A stretch of DNA of 64,000 nucleotides from NCBI GenBank assembly GCA_028290305.1, contig JAQGKC010000318.1:3484-67483 (forward strand). Reading direction: 5' to 3'. Both the position numbers and the translations under genes were made by a program. The notes beneath the pieces are model-generated. The model ran no database searches, was not told where the DNA came from, and saw only the letters and a list, made by a program, of their open reading frames with translations. This DNA is from Bradyrhizobium sp. (GTDB lineage: Bacteria; Pseudomonadota; Alphaproteobacteria; Rhizobiales; Xanthobacteraceae). The first letter of the stretch is position 1. Each line of letters opens with the position of its first letter. Below, piece after piece: positions 1-8,803 of this stretch.

Positions 1-747
1 GTCGTCGCGGTGTTCGGCGCGATCTTCTTCATGAACAATCTCACCTCGGCCAAGTCCTCGTTCAAGGACCAGGTCGCCATCGTCGGGCGCAAGCATACCT
101 GGATCATGTCCTTCATCTACATCGGGACGTTCGGCTCCTTCATCGGTTACTCGGCCGCGTTTCCGCTGCTGATCAAGACGCAATTTCCGGCGGTCACGGT
201 GGCCGTCGCGTTCCTCGGACCGCTCGTCGGCTCGCTGTCGCGTCCGCTTGGCGGCTTGATTGCCGACAAGGTCGGCGGCGCGATCGTGACGTTCTGGAAT
301 TTCATCGCGATGGGCGCTGCGACGATCGGTGTCCTGTACTTCGTCGGCGTCAAAGACTTCACCGGCTTCCTGGTGATGTTCCTCATCCTTTTCGTCACGA
401 CCGGCATCGGCAACGGATCGACCTACCGGATGATTCCGTCGATCTTCCGCGAGGAAAATCTGCGAAAGGCCAAGGGCACGGGCGAAGCCGGCCGGGCGCT
501 CGCCTTGAAAACCGCCAGCATCGAGAGCGGTGCTGCACTCGGTTTCATCGGCGCGGTCGGGGCCTGCGGCGGCTACTTGATCCCGAGCGGCTTCGGTAAA
601 TCGATCGCCATCACCGGCGGTCCGCAGCTAGCGCTGGAAATCTATCTGGCGTTCTACGCAGTCTGCCTGGCGCTCACATGGTGGTTCTACCTGCGCAAGA
701 GCCCGGTGGCGTCGGGCGCGACAAGCCTTGCCGAGGCGCGGGTGTAA
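1..747 (+). CDS. narK: Nitrate/nitrite MFS transporter, C-terminal part (5' end outside window)
   Basis: The reading frame is open from base 1 to the TAA at 745-747, so the gene begins upstream and only about the last 248 residues are seen. Several hydrophobic transmembrane segments are visible, with the NarK/NasA-type stretch that includes SFIGYSAAFPLLIKTQFP and a glycine-rich segment near GIGNGSTYRMIPSIF, which is typical of nitrate/nitrite porters of the major facilitator superfamily. It would import nitrate and/or export nitrite across the inner membrane. The same gene order (transporter, globin, FAD reductase, nitrate reductase) is known from Bradyrhizobium diazoefficiens nitrate assimilation, which supports the assignment. 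The real start cannot be given. Confidence 0.9.
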   Translation, partial: VVAVFGAIFFMNNLTSAKSSFKDQVAIVGRKHTWIMSFIYIGTFGSFIGYSAAFPLLIKTQFPAVTVAVAFLGPLVGSLSRPLGGLIADKVGGAIVTFWNFIAMGAATIGVLYFVGVKDFTGFLVMFLILFVTTGIGNGSTYRMIPSIFREENLRKAKGTGEAGRALALKTASIESGAALGFIGAVGACGGYLIPSGFGKSIAITGGPQLALEIYLAFYAVCLALTWWFYLRKSPVASGATSLAEARV

Positions 748-786
748 TCCCGGCAAACCATCGAAGCGCGGGAAATTTTCGGAACG

Positions 787-812
787 GATGCGCGGGCCAA
801 GCCCCGCGCATC
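787..812 (+). other. Intercistronic hairpin between narK and the globin gene
   Basis: Perfect 10-base arms gatgcgcggg (787-796) and cccgcgcatc (803-812) are separated by 6 bases, just upstream of the globin ribosome binding site. No T-run follows, so it is not a classic intrinsic terminator. An mRNA processing, stabilising or attenuating hairpin that sets relative expression is possible; that role is inferred. Confidence 0.5.
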
Positions 813-830
813 ACGAAAACAAAGGAGCTG

Positions 831-1259
831 ATGATGACACCCGACCAAGTCACACTCGTACAGCAGAGCTTCGCCAAGGTCGCGCCGATCTCGGAAGCCG
901 CGGCGGTGATATTTTACGACCGTCTGTTTGAGGTGGCACCATCGGTGAAGCCGATGTTTCCCCTCGACATGAAGGAGCAGCGCAAGAAATTGATGGCGAC
1001 GCTGGCGGTAGTGGTGAACGGACTTTCCAATCTTGAATCCGTACTGCCCGCCGCGAGTGCCTTGGCAAAGCGCCATGTCAGCTACGGCGCGAAGGCGGAG
1101 CACTATCCCGTCGTCGGCGGCGCGTTGCTGTGGACGCTGGAAAAGGGACTTGGAGACGGGTGGACGCCCGAAGTCGCGGAGGCCTGGACCGCAGCCTACG
1201 GGACGCTTTCGGGCTTCATGATTTCTGAAGCATACGGTAGCGCTCAAGCCGCCGAGTAA
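831..1259 (+). CDS. bjgb: Single-domain bacterial haemoglobin (Bjgb type)
   Basis: A 142-residue globin with no reductase domain. Start chosen at ATG 831 because aaaggagctg lies immediately upstream; a second ATG follows at 834. Tyr29 in IFYDRLFE fits the distal B10 position and His82 in RHVSYGAKAEHYPVVG fits the proximal F8 histidine of Vitreoscilla-type and Hmp globins. Single-domain globins of this kind bind O2 and NO. In B. diazoefficiens the orthologous Bjgb sits between narK and flp and detoxifies NO made during nitrate/nitrite assimilation, using the neighbouring flavoprotein as electron donor. The next gene starts 11 bases after the stop, so co-transcription is likely. Confidence 0.9.
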   Translation: MMTPDQVTLVQQSFAKVAPISEAAAVIFYDRLFEVAPSVKPMFPLDMKEQRKKLMATLAVVVNGLSNLESVLPAASALAKRHVSYGAKAEHYPVVGGALLWTLEKGLGDGWTPEVAEAWTAAYGTLSGFMISEAYGSAQAAE

Positions 1260-1269
1260 GGACATCGTC

Positions 1270-2487
1270 GTGAGCGAACCGCTGGTTGTTGTCGGCAATG
1301 GAATGGCCGCCGCGCGTTTGATCGATGAACTGGCGAAAGCCGCACTCGGCCGATATGCCATCGCTGTCATCGGCGACGAGCCGCGGCTTGCCTATAATCG
1401 CGTGCTGCTGTCGTCGGTACTGGCGGGCGAGACGGCATCGCATGACATCGAACTCAAGCCGGCTGCGTGGTGGCGCGACCGCGGCGTCACCTTGAAATAT
1501 GGCTGCGTCGCCACCGAGATCGATGTCGGCCGTCGCGAGCTCAAGATCGCGAATGAACAAAGCATCACGTTTTCAAGGCTGGTCCTTGCTACCGGTTCGA
1601 CGCCGCTGCGGCTGAATGTGCCCGGCGCCGATCTCGCCGGCGTGCACACTTTTCGCGATAGCCGGGACGTCGATCTGCTGCTGACGCTTGCGGCCCAGAA
1701 GAAACGCGTCGTGGTGGTCGGAGGCGGATTGCTGGGACTCGAGGCTGCCTATGGTCTCGCCAAGGCTGGCGCGCCGGTGACGCTAATTCATCTGATGGAC
1801 CGGCTGATGGAACGGCAGCTCGATGCACCGGCCGCGGAACTGCTGAAATCTCTCGTCGAACGCAAGGGCATCAAGATTCTTCTGAATGCCAACACGGCGC
1901 GTCTGGAGGGTGAGACGCGCGTCGAAGGCGTCGAATTGACGGACGGACGCCGGATCGATGCCGAAGCTGTGATTTTCGCGGCGGGCATCCGGCCGAACAT
2001 CGCGCTGGCCAGGGAGGCCGGCATTTCCGTCAATCGCGGCATCGTGGTTGACGATCATCTGCAAACCGGCGCGCCGGATATCTTCGCGCTCGGCGAATGC
2101 GCCGAGCATCGCGGTATCTGTTACGGCCTGGTCGAACCGGCTTACGAACAGGCGCGTGTCCTGGCGCAGCATCTCGCGGGCGGAGCCGTTACCTATCACG
2201 GCAGTGTGGTTGCGACCAATCTGAAGGTTTCCGGCGTCAGCGTGTTTTCCGCGGGCGATTTCATGGGCACGGATGGAAGCGAAGCTATCGTGCTCAGCGA
2301 TATCAGGCACGGCACCTATAAGAAGCTGGTGATATCGAATGGTCGGCTGACCGGAGCGGTTCTGGTCGGCGATACCGGGGATGCGCTGTGGTATCTCGAA
2401 TTGATCCGCAGCCGGGAGCCTATCGCAAGCATTCGCAGCGACATGATGTTCGGCCGCTCGCTCGCCATTCGCTCGGAGGCGGCGTGA
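1270..2487 (+). CDS. flp: FAD-dependent NAD(P)H oxidoreductase of the nitrate cluster (Flp)
   Basis: 405 residues, GTG start at 1270 close behind the globin stop. An N-terminal FAD-binding Rossmann motif (VVGNGMAAARLIDEL, about residues 6-20), a central NAD(P)H-binding motif (RVVVVGGGLLGLEAAYGL, about 145-162) and a later FAD-contact segment (PDIFALGECAEHRGICYGL) give the pyridine nucleotide-disulphide oxidoreductase fold. The sequence resembles the N-terminal part of NADH-nitrite reductase NirB and rubredoxin reductases, but the iron-sulphur and sirohaem domains of NirB are absent. In the B. diazoefficiens cluster this protein passes NAD(P)H electrons to the nitrate reductase and the globin; the same double role is inferred here from gene order. 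Confidence 0.88.
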   Translation: MSEPLVVVGNGMAAARLIDELAKAALGRYAIAVIGDEPRLAYNRVLLSSVLAGETASHDIELKPAAWWRDRGVTLKYGCVATEIDVGRRELKIANEQSITFSRLVLATGSTPLRLNVPGADLAGVHTFRDSRDVDLLLTLAAQKKRVVVVGGGLLGLEAAYGLAKAGAPVTLIHLMDRLMERQLDAPAAELLKSLVERKGIKILLNANTARLEGETRVEGVELTDGRRIDAEAVIFAAGIRPNIALAREAGISVNRGIVVDDHLQTGAPDIFALGECAEHRGICYGLVEPAYEQARVLAQHLAGGAVTYHGSVVATNLKVSGVSVFSAGDFMGTDGSEAIVLSDIRHGTYKKLVISNGRLTGAVLVGDTGDALWYLELIRSREPIASIRSDMMFGRSLAIRSEAA

Positions 2488-2508
2488 CCTGATGACCCGG
2501 TTATTCAC

Positions 2509-5226
2509 ATGACCGCTATCGACTCCGGCTTGCGCGCCACGCGCACGACCTGTCCGTATTGCGGCGTCGGCTGCGGCGTGCTGGCGACAGCAGACGACAG
2601 CGGCGGTGCTGCGATATCAGGCGATCCCGAGCATCCCGCCAATCTCGGTCGGCTTTGCTCGAAGGGCTCGGCGCTCGGCGAAACGCTCGGCCTTGAGGAC
2701 CGTTTGCTCCATCCGATGATCCGCTGCAGCAAGGGCACCATGGAACGAGTGGCCTGGACCGACGCGCTCGACCATGTCGCGCATCGCTTCAAGCACATCA
2801 TTGCGCGTGACGGCCCGGGCGCGGTTGCGTTTTATCTCTCCGGGCAACTGCTGACCGAGGATTATTACGTCGCCAACAAGCTGATGAAGGGATTCGTCGG
2901 CAGCGCCAATGTCGATACCAATTCGCGGCTCTGCATGTCGTCGTCGGTCGCGGGCCACCGCCGCGCATTCGGCGCCGACACCGTGCCCGGCTGCTATGAG
3001 GATCTCGACGAAGCCGACCTGCTGGTGCTGACGGGTTCCAACGCGGCGTGGTGCCATCCGGTTCTGTTCCAGCGCATGCTCGCCAACAAACAGCAGCGCG
3101 GCGCGCGCATTGTCGTGATCGACCCGCGCCGGACCGATACCGCTGAAGGCGCCGATCTGTTCCTGGGGTTGAAACCCGGCACCGACACCGCGCTGTTCTC
3201 CGGATTGCTGGTGCATCTCGCCGACAACGGCGCGCTCGATCCTGAGTACATCGAACGCCATACCTCGGGCTTTGAAGACGCATTGGCGCGGGCGCGGAGC
3301 ATCGCCGGCGGTATCGCTGCGACCGCATTGGCGACGGGCCTCTCCGAGCTCGATGTCGCAGCGTTCTTCCAGATGTTCGGGGATACGCCGCGCGTGGTCA
3401 CGCTGTACTCGCAAGGCGTCAACCAGTCGGCGCAGGGCACCGACAAGGTCAATGCCATCATCAATTGCCACCTCGCGACCGGCCGCATCGGCAAACCAGG
3501 CGCGTCGCCGTTCTCCTTGACCGGGCAGCCCAATGCGATGGGTGGGCGCGAAGTCGGCGGGCTCGCCAATCAGCTCGCCGCCCATATGGGTTTCACGCCG
3601 CCGGATATCGACCGCGTGCGCCGGTTCTGGAAGGCGCCGCGGATCGCCACGCATGAGGGGCTGAAAGCGGTCCAGATGTTCGAGGCGATCGCGCGCGGTG
3701 AGATCAAGGCGCTGTGGGTGATGGGCACCAACCCAGCGGTGTCGCTGCCGGACGCCGACGTTGCACGGGCCGCGCTCAGGAAACTCGAGTTGTTCGTGGT
3801 CTCGGAGAATGTGCGCTCCAACGATACCGTCAAGTCGGGCGCGCACGTGCTGTTGCCGGCGCAGGCCTGGGGTGAGAAATCCGGCACGGTGACCAATTCG
3901 GAACGGCGCATCTCGCGGCAGCGCGCGTTTTTGACCCCGCCCGGCGAAACCAAGCCGGATTGGTGGATCGTCGGCGAAGTCGCCAAACGGCTCGGCTTCG
4001 GCGCGGCCTTCGATTACAAATCGGCGGCAGATGTGTTCCGCGAACATGCCGGCCTGTCGGCATTCGAAAATGGCGGCAGCCGAGATTTCGATATCGGTGC
4101 GCTGCAGTCCCTGTCGGATGAGGCCTTCGATGAGATGGCGCCGGTGCAGTGGCCGATACGCCCGGACGACGTCCAGCCGCAGCAGCGATTTTTCGCCGAC
4201 GGCGGATTTTATGCCAACGACCATAAGGCGCGCTTCATCGCGCCGGAAATTCCCACGCTGCGAACCGAGACGACGGCCGGGCGGCCGCTGCGGCTCAACA
4301 CCGGCCGCATCCGGGATCAATGGCACACCATGACCCGCACCGGCAGCAGCCCGCGGCTGGGCCAGCATCTGCCGGAGCCGTTCGTCGAGATTCATCCCGG
4401 CGATGCCGCGAAGTCCGGCGTCGCCGATGGCGGGTTTGCCCGCGTCGTCACCGACTACGGACAATGCATTCTCAAAGTCGTCGTCAGTGAGCGGCAGCAG
4501 CGCGGCATGCTGTTCGCGCCGATACACTGGAGCGAAGAAACCGCATCGGGCGCGCGCGTCGGCGCGCTGGTGGCGCCATTCACCGATCCGTATTCCGGCC
4601 AGCCCGAGAACAAGGCGACGCCGGCATCGATTGCGCCTTACGAATATGTCTTTCGCGGTTTTGTCCTGTCTCGGGCGAAACTGGAATTGCCGCCGAATAT
4701 CTGGTGGGCGCGCGTGACGGTTACCGGTGGTTACGGCTATCTGCTCGCCGACAACGCCGATTTGGCAAGATGGCAATCCTGGCTGCGGTCCATCGCCGGT
4801 AGTGATCTCGCCGAATACAAGGACTTCGGCGGCGGCGTCTATCGCGCGGCATCGTTTGCCGGAGACCGCATCGAAACATGCCTGTTCGTCGGTCCGGCGC
4901 GGGATGCAGGTGATTGGGGCGTGATCAAGAACCTGTTCGCTGCGGGCATGCTCAGCGACGATCAGCGCCGGATGTTGCTGTCGGGCAAATCGATGGATGG
5001 GTTGGCCAGCGCCGGCCCCATCGTCTGCGCCTGTTTCGGTGTCGGCCGCACCACGATCTGCGACGCCATCGCGGCGGGAGCGAACTCAGCCGCCGAAATC
5101 GGGATCAAGTTGAAGGCAGGTACCAATTGCGGCTCGTGCATTCCGGAACTGAAGCGGCTGATCGCGCAGACCAACGATGCTGCCGCTGGGGCCGAACGAC
5201 GTCAATTGGCGGCCGTGGCCAACTGA
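2509..5226 (+). CDS. nasC: Assimilatory nitrate reductase, catalytic molybdopterin subunit
   Basis: 905 residues, ATG start 2509. The N-terminus carries the 4Fe-4S site (Cys15, Cys18, Cys22, Cys50 in CPYCGVGC...LCSKG), followed by the Mo-bisMGD catalytic body with the likely molybdenum ligand Cys142 in NSRLCMSS. The molydopterin dinucleotide-binding domain includes LNTGRIRDQWHTMTRTG. At the C-terminus a BFD-like [2Fe-2S] module has Cys840-x-Cys842 and Cys874-x2-Cys877, an electron entry site also seen in other assimilatory NasA/NasC enzymes. It reduces nitrate to nitrite in the cytoplasm, probably fed by the upstream flavoprotein. No nitrite reductase gene follows inside the window. Confidence 0.95.
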   Translation: MTAIDSGLRATRTTCPYCGVGCGVLATADDSGGAAISGDPEHPANLGRLCSKGSALGETLGLEDRLLHPMIRCSKGTMERVAWTDALDHVAHRFKHIIARDGPGAVAFYLSGQLLTEDYYVANKLMKGFVGSANVDTNSRLCMSSSVAGHRRAFGADTVPGCYEDLDEADLLVLTGSNAAWCHPVLFQRMLANKQQRGARIVVIDPRRTDTAEGADLFLGLKPGTDTALFSGLLVHLADNGALDPEYIERHTSGFEDALARARSIAGGIAATALATGLSELDVAAFFQMFGDTPRVVTLYSQGVNQSAQGTDKVNAIINCHLATGRIGKPGASPFSLTGQPNAMGGREVGGLANQLAAHMGFTPPDIDRVRRFWKAPRIATHEGLKAVQMFEAIARGEIKALWVMGTNPAVSLPDADVARAALRKLELFVVSENVRSNDTVKSGAHVLLPAQAWGEKSGTVTNSERRISRQRAFLTPPGETKPDWWIVGEVAKRLGFGAAFDYKSAADVFREHAGLSAFENGGSRDFDIGALQSLSDEAFDEMAPVQWPIRPDDVQPQQRFFADGGFYANDHKARFIAPEIPTLRTETTAGRPLRLNTGRIRDQWHTMTRTGSSPRLGQHLPEPFVEIHPGDAAKSGVADGGFARVVTDYGQCILKVVVSERQQRGMLFAPIHWSEETASGARVGALVAPFTDPYSGQPENKATPASIAPYEYVFRGFVLSRAKLELPPNIWWARVTVTGGYGYLLADNADLARWQSWLRSIAGSDLAEYKDFGGGVYRAASFAGDRIETCLFVGPARDAGDWGVIKNLFAAGMLSDDQRRMLLSGKSMDGLASAGPIVCACFGVGRTTICDAIAAGANSAAEIGIKLKAGTNCGSCIPELKRLIAQTNDAAAGAERRQLAAVAN

Positions 5227-5291
5227 ATATTTCCGCGTCCTTGATGACGGCGGACGATGTCATCTATGGTGCACCCGATCTGAAATGACGG

Positions 5292-6206
5292 GTGAACGAC
5301 ACGATGATGTACCTGGACGGACTGCCGCGGCTGATCGGCACGGAAGTATTCTCGGCGATGCCCGATCGGTTCAGGCGCAAGGGCGTGCGCACGGACTGGG
5401 CCGACGCCAACCGGCCGGGCCAGCCGACCGACTGCTTCATCGAAGGCCCGTCGTTCGACGCCGACGGCAATCTCTACATCGTCGATATCCCGTTCGGACG
5501 TATCTTCAAGATCGCGCCTGACGGCCAATGGTCGCTCGTTGTCGAATATGAGGGATGGCCGAACGGTCTCAAGATCAGCCGCGACAGGCGCATTCTGGTT
5601 GCCGACTATAGGCACGGCATCATGGAACTCGACACCAGAGCGGGACGGATGCAGCCGATATTGACATCGCGCAATTCGGAATCGTTCAAGGGGTGCAATG
5701 ATCTGCACATCGCTTCCAATGGCGACATCTATTTCACCGATCAGGGGCAGACCGGTCTCCACGACCCCAGCGGGCGGGTTTATCGGCTGGCGACGGACGG
5801 ACGGCTCGACTGCCTGATCGACACCGGCGTCAGCCCCAACGGCCTGGTGCTTGATGCCGCGGAAGCTGTGCTATTTGTGGCGATGACGCGCGACAATGCG
5901 GTGTGGCGAATGCCCTTCATGAAAGATGGCAGTGTCTCGAAGGTCGGCCGCTTCTGCTCGATGTTCGGTCCCAGCGGCCCCGACGGCATGACGATGGACG
6001 AAGCGGGGCGTCTGTTCGTGGCGCACGCATCGCTTGGGCATGTGTTTGTGTTTGCACCCAATGGCGAGCTGATCGCGCGCGTCAAATCCTGCGCGGGCCA
6101 AAGCTGCACGAATGTCGCAATCGGCGGCAAGAACAGCGACCGCCTCTACGTGACGGAATCGGTGACCGGCACAGTTCTGGTCGCGGATATCAGCGAGCTG
6201 AGATAG
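5292..6206 (+). CDS. SMP-30/gluconolactonase-family lactonase
   Basis: 304 residues from GTG 5292; an in-frame ATG at 5304 would give 300. A six-bladed propeller of the SMP-30/Gnl/LRE family: the four expected metal and active-site residues are visible as Glu51 (FIEGPSFDADG), Asn136 (GCNDLHI), Asn183 (SPNGLVL) and Asp231 (GPDGMTMDEAG). Such enzymes hydrolyse sugar-acid or other lactones. It lies 65 bases after nasC and 3 bases before an aldo/keto reductase, so it may read through from the nitrate operon or form a small unit with the reductase. Substrate not predictable from the sequence. Confidence 0.85.
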   Translation: MNDTMMYLDGLPRLIGTEVFSAMPDRFRRKGVRTDWADANRPGQPTDCFIEGPSFDADGNLYIVDIPFGRIFKIAPDGQWSLVVEYEGWPNGLKISRDRRILVADYRHGIMELDTRAGRMQPILTSRNSESFKGCNDLHIASNGDIYFTDQGQTGLHDPSGRVYRLATDGRLDCLIDTGVSPNGLVLDAAEAVLFVAMTRDNAVWRMPFMKDGSVSKVGRFCSMFGPSGPDGMTMDEAGRLFVAHASLGHVFVFAPNGELIARVKSCAGQSCTNVAIGGKNSDRLYVTESVTGTVLVADISELR

Positions 6207-6209
6207 CAG

Positions 6210-7049
6210 ATGAGGTTCCGGCAATTCGGCAGCAATAGTCCGGAGGTGCCCGTGATCGGGCAGGGCACCTGGTATATCGACCGTGGCGATCGCAGGAGCT
6301 CGGTGGCCGCTTTGCGCCGCGGCATCGATCTCGGCATGACCCATATCGACACCGCCGAGATGTATGGCGATGCCGAGCTGGTGGTTGCCGACGCCATCGC
6401 CGGACGGCGCGACGATATCTTCCTGGTCTCGAAAGTTTTGCCGAGCAACGCGTCGCGGCGCGGCACCGTCACGGCGTGCGAGCGCTCGCTGGCGCGGCTG
6501 AAAACCGACCGGCTCGATTGTTACCTGCTGCACTGGCGTGGGTCCTATCCGCTTCAGGAAACCGTCGCTGCGTTCGAGCAACTGGTCAGCGCAGGGAAAA
6601 TCCGCAGCTGGGGCGTCAGCAATTTCGACACCGACGATCTCAACGAGCTGCTTGCGGTCGCCGGCAAAGGAAAGATCGCCTGCAACCAGGTGCTCTATCA
6701 TCTGCAGGAACGCGCTATCGAACATGCGGTGATTCCGTGGTGCAAGCAGCACGGGGCCGCGGTGGTTGCCTACTCGCCGTTCGGTCACAATGATTTCCCG
6801 GACTCGCACAGCAAGGCGGGCGAAGTACTGCAGGCAATTGCTGAAGCACATGGCGCATCGCCGCGCCAGGTCGCCCTGAGTTTTCTGACGCGCGATCCCT
6901 CGGTGTTCGCGATTCCAAAAGCATCGGCTTCGGAGCACGCCGCCGACAACGCTGCGGCCGGAGAATTGACGCTGAGCGAAAACGAGATAGCCGCGCTAGA
7001 CGAGGCATTTCCGCGTGGGCCGAAGCCGCGTGGTCTGCCGATGCTGTAG
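6210..7049 (+). CDS. Aldo/keto reductase
   Basis: 279 residues, ATG 6210, 3 bases after the lactonase stop. The aldo/keto reductase tetrad is present: Asp47 (THIDTAEMYG), Tyr52, Lys75 (LVSKVLP) and His108 (YLLHWRG). The C-terminal NADPH-binding segment (VFAIPKASASEHAADNAAA) is also in place. It would reduce aldehydes or ketoses with NADPH in the cytoplasm. Coupling with the lactonase suggests oxidation/reduction of a sugar or sugar lactone; this is inference from spacing only. Confidence 0.9.
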   Translation: MRFRQFGSNSPEVPVIGQGTWYIDRGDRRSSVAALRRGIDLGMTHIDTAEMYGDAELVVADAIAGRRDDIFLVSKVLPSNASRRGTVTACERSLARLKTDRLDCYLLHWRGSYPLQETVAAFEQLVSAGKIRSWGVSNFDTDDLNELLAVAGKGKIACNQVLYHLQERAIEHAVIPWCKQHGAAVVAYSPFGHNDFPDSHSKAGEVLQAIAEAHGASPRQVALSFLTRDPSVFAIPKASASEHAADNAAAGELTLSENEIAALDEAFPRGPKPRGLPML

Positions 7050-7210
7050 CGGGCTTGGTTCTTAACAACAGGTGTGTCTCGACCGCTGCGGCGAGCCGCC
7101 GCGCCCAATCGCGCATATCGGCCTCCTGTTTTCAGCCCTTGTCGGTGTCAGGCGTTTATCGTTTTTTTGGGCGCTCGCCCGATTCGATAATTCCGCGCCC
7201 GAGTTCAACC

Positions 7211-8197
7211 GTGACCCCGTCACCCGCCGCAACCGCCAGGCTGGACAGTACTGCATTGCCCTTGCCTGAGAAGAAGCCAGCTGCACGTACCGCGCCTGCA
7301 CGTGCCGATCGGCCATTCCGCGGCATTGCGCTGATCCTCGCGTCGACCGTGTTCCTCGGGACCTCGGACGTCACTTCGAAATATCTATCGACGACGCTGC
7401 CTTCGATCGAGATCGCCTGGATTCGATTTCTGGTGTTCGCGCTGGTGATGTTTCCGGCGATGCTGCCGGGGTCGCCGCTTTATGCCCTGCAAACCAAACG
7501 GCCTGGCCTGCAAATCGTACGAGGCATTGCGCTGCTTGGGTCGTCGCTGTTTTTTATTTCCGGCCTGCGGTTTCTTCCCATGGCGGAAGCATCCGCCACC
7601 AGCTTCGTCTCACCATTGTTCGTTACGGCGCTGTCGATCGTGTTTCTCGGCGAGAGCGTCGGTCTGCGCCGCTGGTTGGCGACTGCGGTTGGATTGATCG
7701 GCGTGCTGATCGTGCTGCGGCCGGGCTCCAGTGCATTTCACCCTGCCGCGTTTTTCCCGATCGTGTCGGCGTTGGCCTGGGCTTGCACCTTGATCATGAC
7801 GCGGATGATGAGCGGCACCGAACACGCCACCACCACGATGACGTATGCGTCGATCGTGGGCCTTGGTATTCTGTCTGCGCTGGTGCCGTTCGTCTGGGTC
7901 CAGCCGAGCTGGCACGATATTTTCTTTGGAGTTGTCGTCGGCGTGGCATCGACGGCCGGGCAGTGGATCGTCGTGCTTGCCTTTCGTTATGCCGACGCCT
8001 CCGTGCTCGCGCCGTTTTCGTATACCCAGTTGCTGTGGGTCAGCATCCTCGGCTTCATCGTCTTCGGCGAAGTGCCGGATGTCTGGACCATAACCGGCGC
8101 CGTATTCATCGTCGCCAGCGGTCTGTATACCGCGCACCGCGAGCGTAGCAGGCGGTTGCAGGCTCTGGTGCTGGCCGAGCCGTCGCCCAATCCCTGA
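7211..8197 (+). CDS. DMT-superfamily (EamA) transporter
   Basis: About 328 residues from the GTG at 7211. The frame is open further upstream to 7055 but that extra N-terminus is low-complexity and not typical of the family. After a cytoplasmic leader of about 40 residues there are two EamA repeats with about ten transmembrane helices, starting with GIALILASTVFLGTSDVTSKYL and ending at VWTITGAVFIVASGLYTAHRE. Proteins of this family export metabolites or amino acids. The start is uncertain because no strong ribosome binding site is seen. It converges with the Lrp-type gene 6 bases downstream. Bases 7050-7210 hold nothing I recognise. Confidence 0.82.
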   Translation: MTPSPAATARLDSTALPLPEKKPAARTAPARADRPFRGIALILASTVFLGTSDVTSKYLSTTLPSIEIAWIRFLVFALVMFPAMLPGSPLYALQTKRPGLQIVRGIALLGSSLFFISGLRFLPMAEASATSFVSPLFVTALSIVFLGESVGLRRWLATAVGLIGVLIVLRPGSSAFHPAAFFPIVSALAWACTLIMTRMMSGTEHATTTMTYASIVGLGILSALVPFVWVQPSWHDIFFGVVVGVASTAGQWIVVLAFRYADASVLAPFSYTQLLWVSILGFIVFGEVPDVWTITGAVFIVASGLYTAHRERSRRLQALVLAEPSPNP

Positions 8198-8203
8198 TCC
8201 GCC

Positions 8204-8665
8204 TCACACCGGCAGCGCGATCGAATATTTGACCTGGCTCAGCGCAAAGCTCGACTCGATCGAGGCGATGCCATCGAGCCGTGTCAGCTTGTTCTTCAAA
8301 AACGCTTCGTAGGACGACAGATCGGCGGCGACGACGCGCAAGAGGTAGTCGCGATTGCCGGTCATCAGATAGCACTCCAGCACCTCGTCCCATTTCGATA
8401 TCGCCTTGGCGAAACGATTGAGGTCTTCCTCTTTCTGCCGCGCAAGCTTGATCGAGATGAACACGCTGACATGCAAGCCAAGCGATTTCTGGTCGACGGT
8501 CGCGATATAACGCGTGATCACGCCGCGCTCTTCCAAAAGCTTGACGCGGCGATGGCACGGCGAGACCGACAGGCCGACCTTGTCGGCGAGTTCCTGCATG
8601 GTGGTCCGGCTGTCGGATTGCAGCAGGCTGAGAATCCTGCGGTCGATGGCATCGAGCGTTTGCAT
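8204..8665 (-). CDS. Lrp/AsnC-family transcriptional regulator
   Basis: 153 residues, ATG at 8665 (complement), MQTLDAIDRRILSLLQSDSR. An N-terminal AsnC-type winged helix-turn-helix (about residues 5-60, with TMQELADKVGLSVSPCHRRVKLLEE) precedes a RAM/AsnC ligand-binding domain (about 70-145, containing LECYLMTGNRDYLLRVVA). It is divergent from a 2-oxoacid dehydrogenase E1 gene and likely controls it in response to an amino acid. In Pseudomonas putida the Lrp-like MdeR is divergent from mdeAB, of which MdeB is an E1 of the type found here; that parallel supports the role. The much longer open frame on this strand is an antisense shadow. Confidence 0.92.
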   Translation of the reverse strand: MQTLDAIDRRILSLLQSDSRTTMQELADKVGLSVSPCHRRVKLLEERGVITRYIATVDQKSLGLHVSVFISIKLARQKEEDLNRFAKAISKWDEVLECYLMTGNRDYLLRVVAADLSSYEAFLKNKLTRLDGIASIESSFALSQVKYSIALPV

Positions 8666-8712
8666 TGGTATAAACTCTTGGTAATGGGCCTCGGAGTGGG
8701 AATTTATACCAA
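8665..8712. promoter_or_regulatory. Candidate Lrp operator in the divergent promoter region
   Basis: Perfect inverted repeat: ttggtataaa at 8665-8674 and tttataccaa at 8703-8712, with a 28-base spacer. The left arm touches the start codon of the Lrp-type gene, so binding should repress that gene and affect the divergent dehydrogenase. Centres are 38 bases apart, more than three helical turns, compatible with an Lrp octamer holding two sites. A further partial copy (cttggtaatgg) lies inside the spacer. AT-rich dyads are usual for Lrp operators; binding is inferred. Confidence 0.6.
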
Positions 8713-8803
8713 TTATCGGGTGTATGTCGCGAGAATTTGAGATTTCTGGCGGCGGGTGGCCGGCTAAAATCGAAGGCCAATCATTGTGTCGGGGAGTACC
8801 GCC

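Noticed and set aside
2617..4776. A 719-codon minus-strand open frame
   Set aside because: It is wholly antisense to the nitrate reductase gene with its clear Fe-S and Mo sites; no family is recognisable.
7050..7210. Small gene between the aldo/keto reductase and the DMT transporter
   Set aside because: Short overlapping frames on both strands with no ribosome binding site or family; I could not support any.
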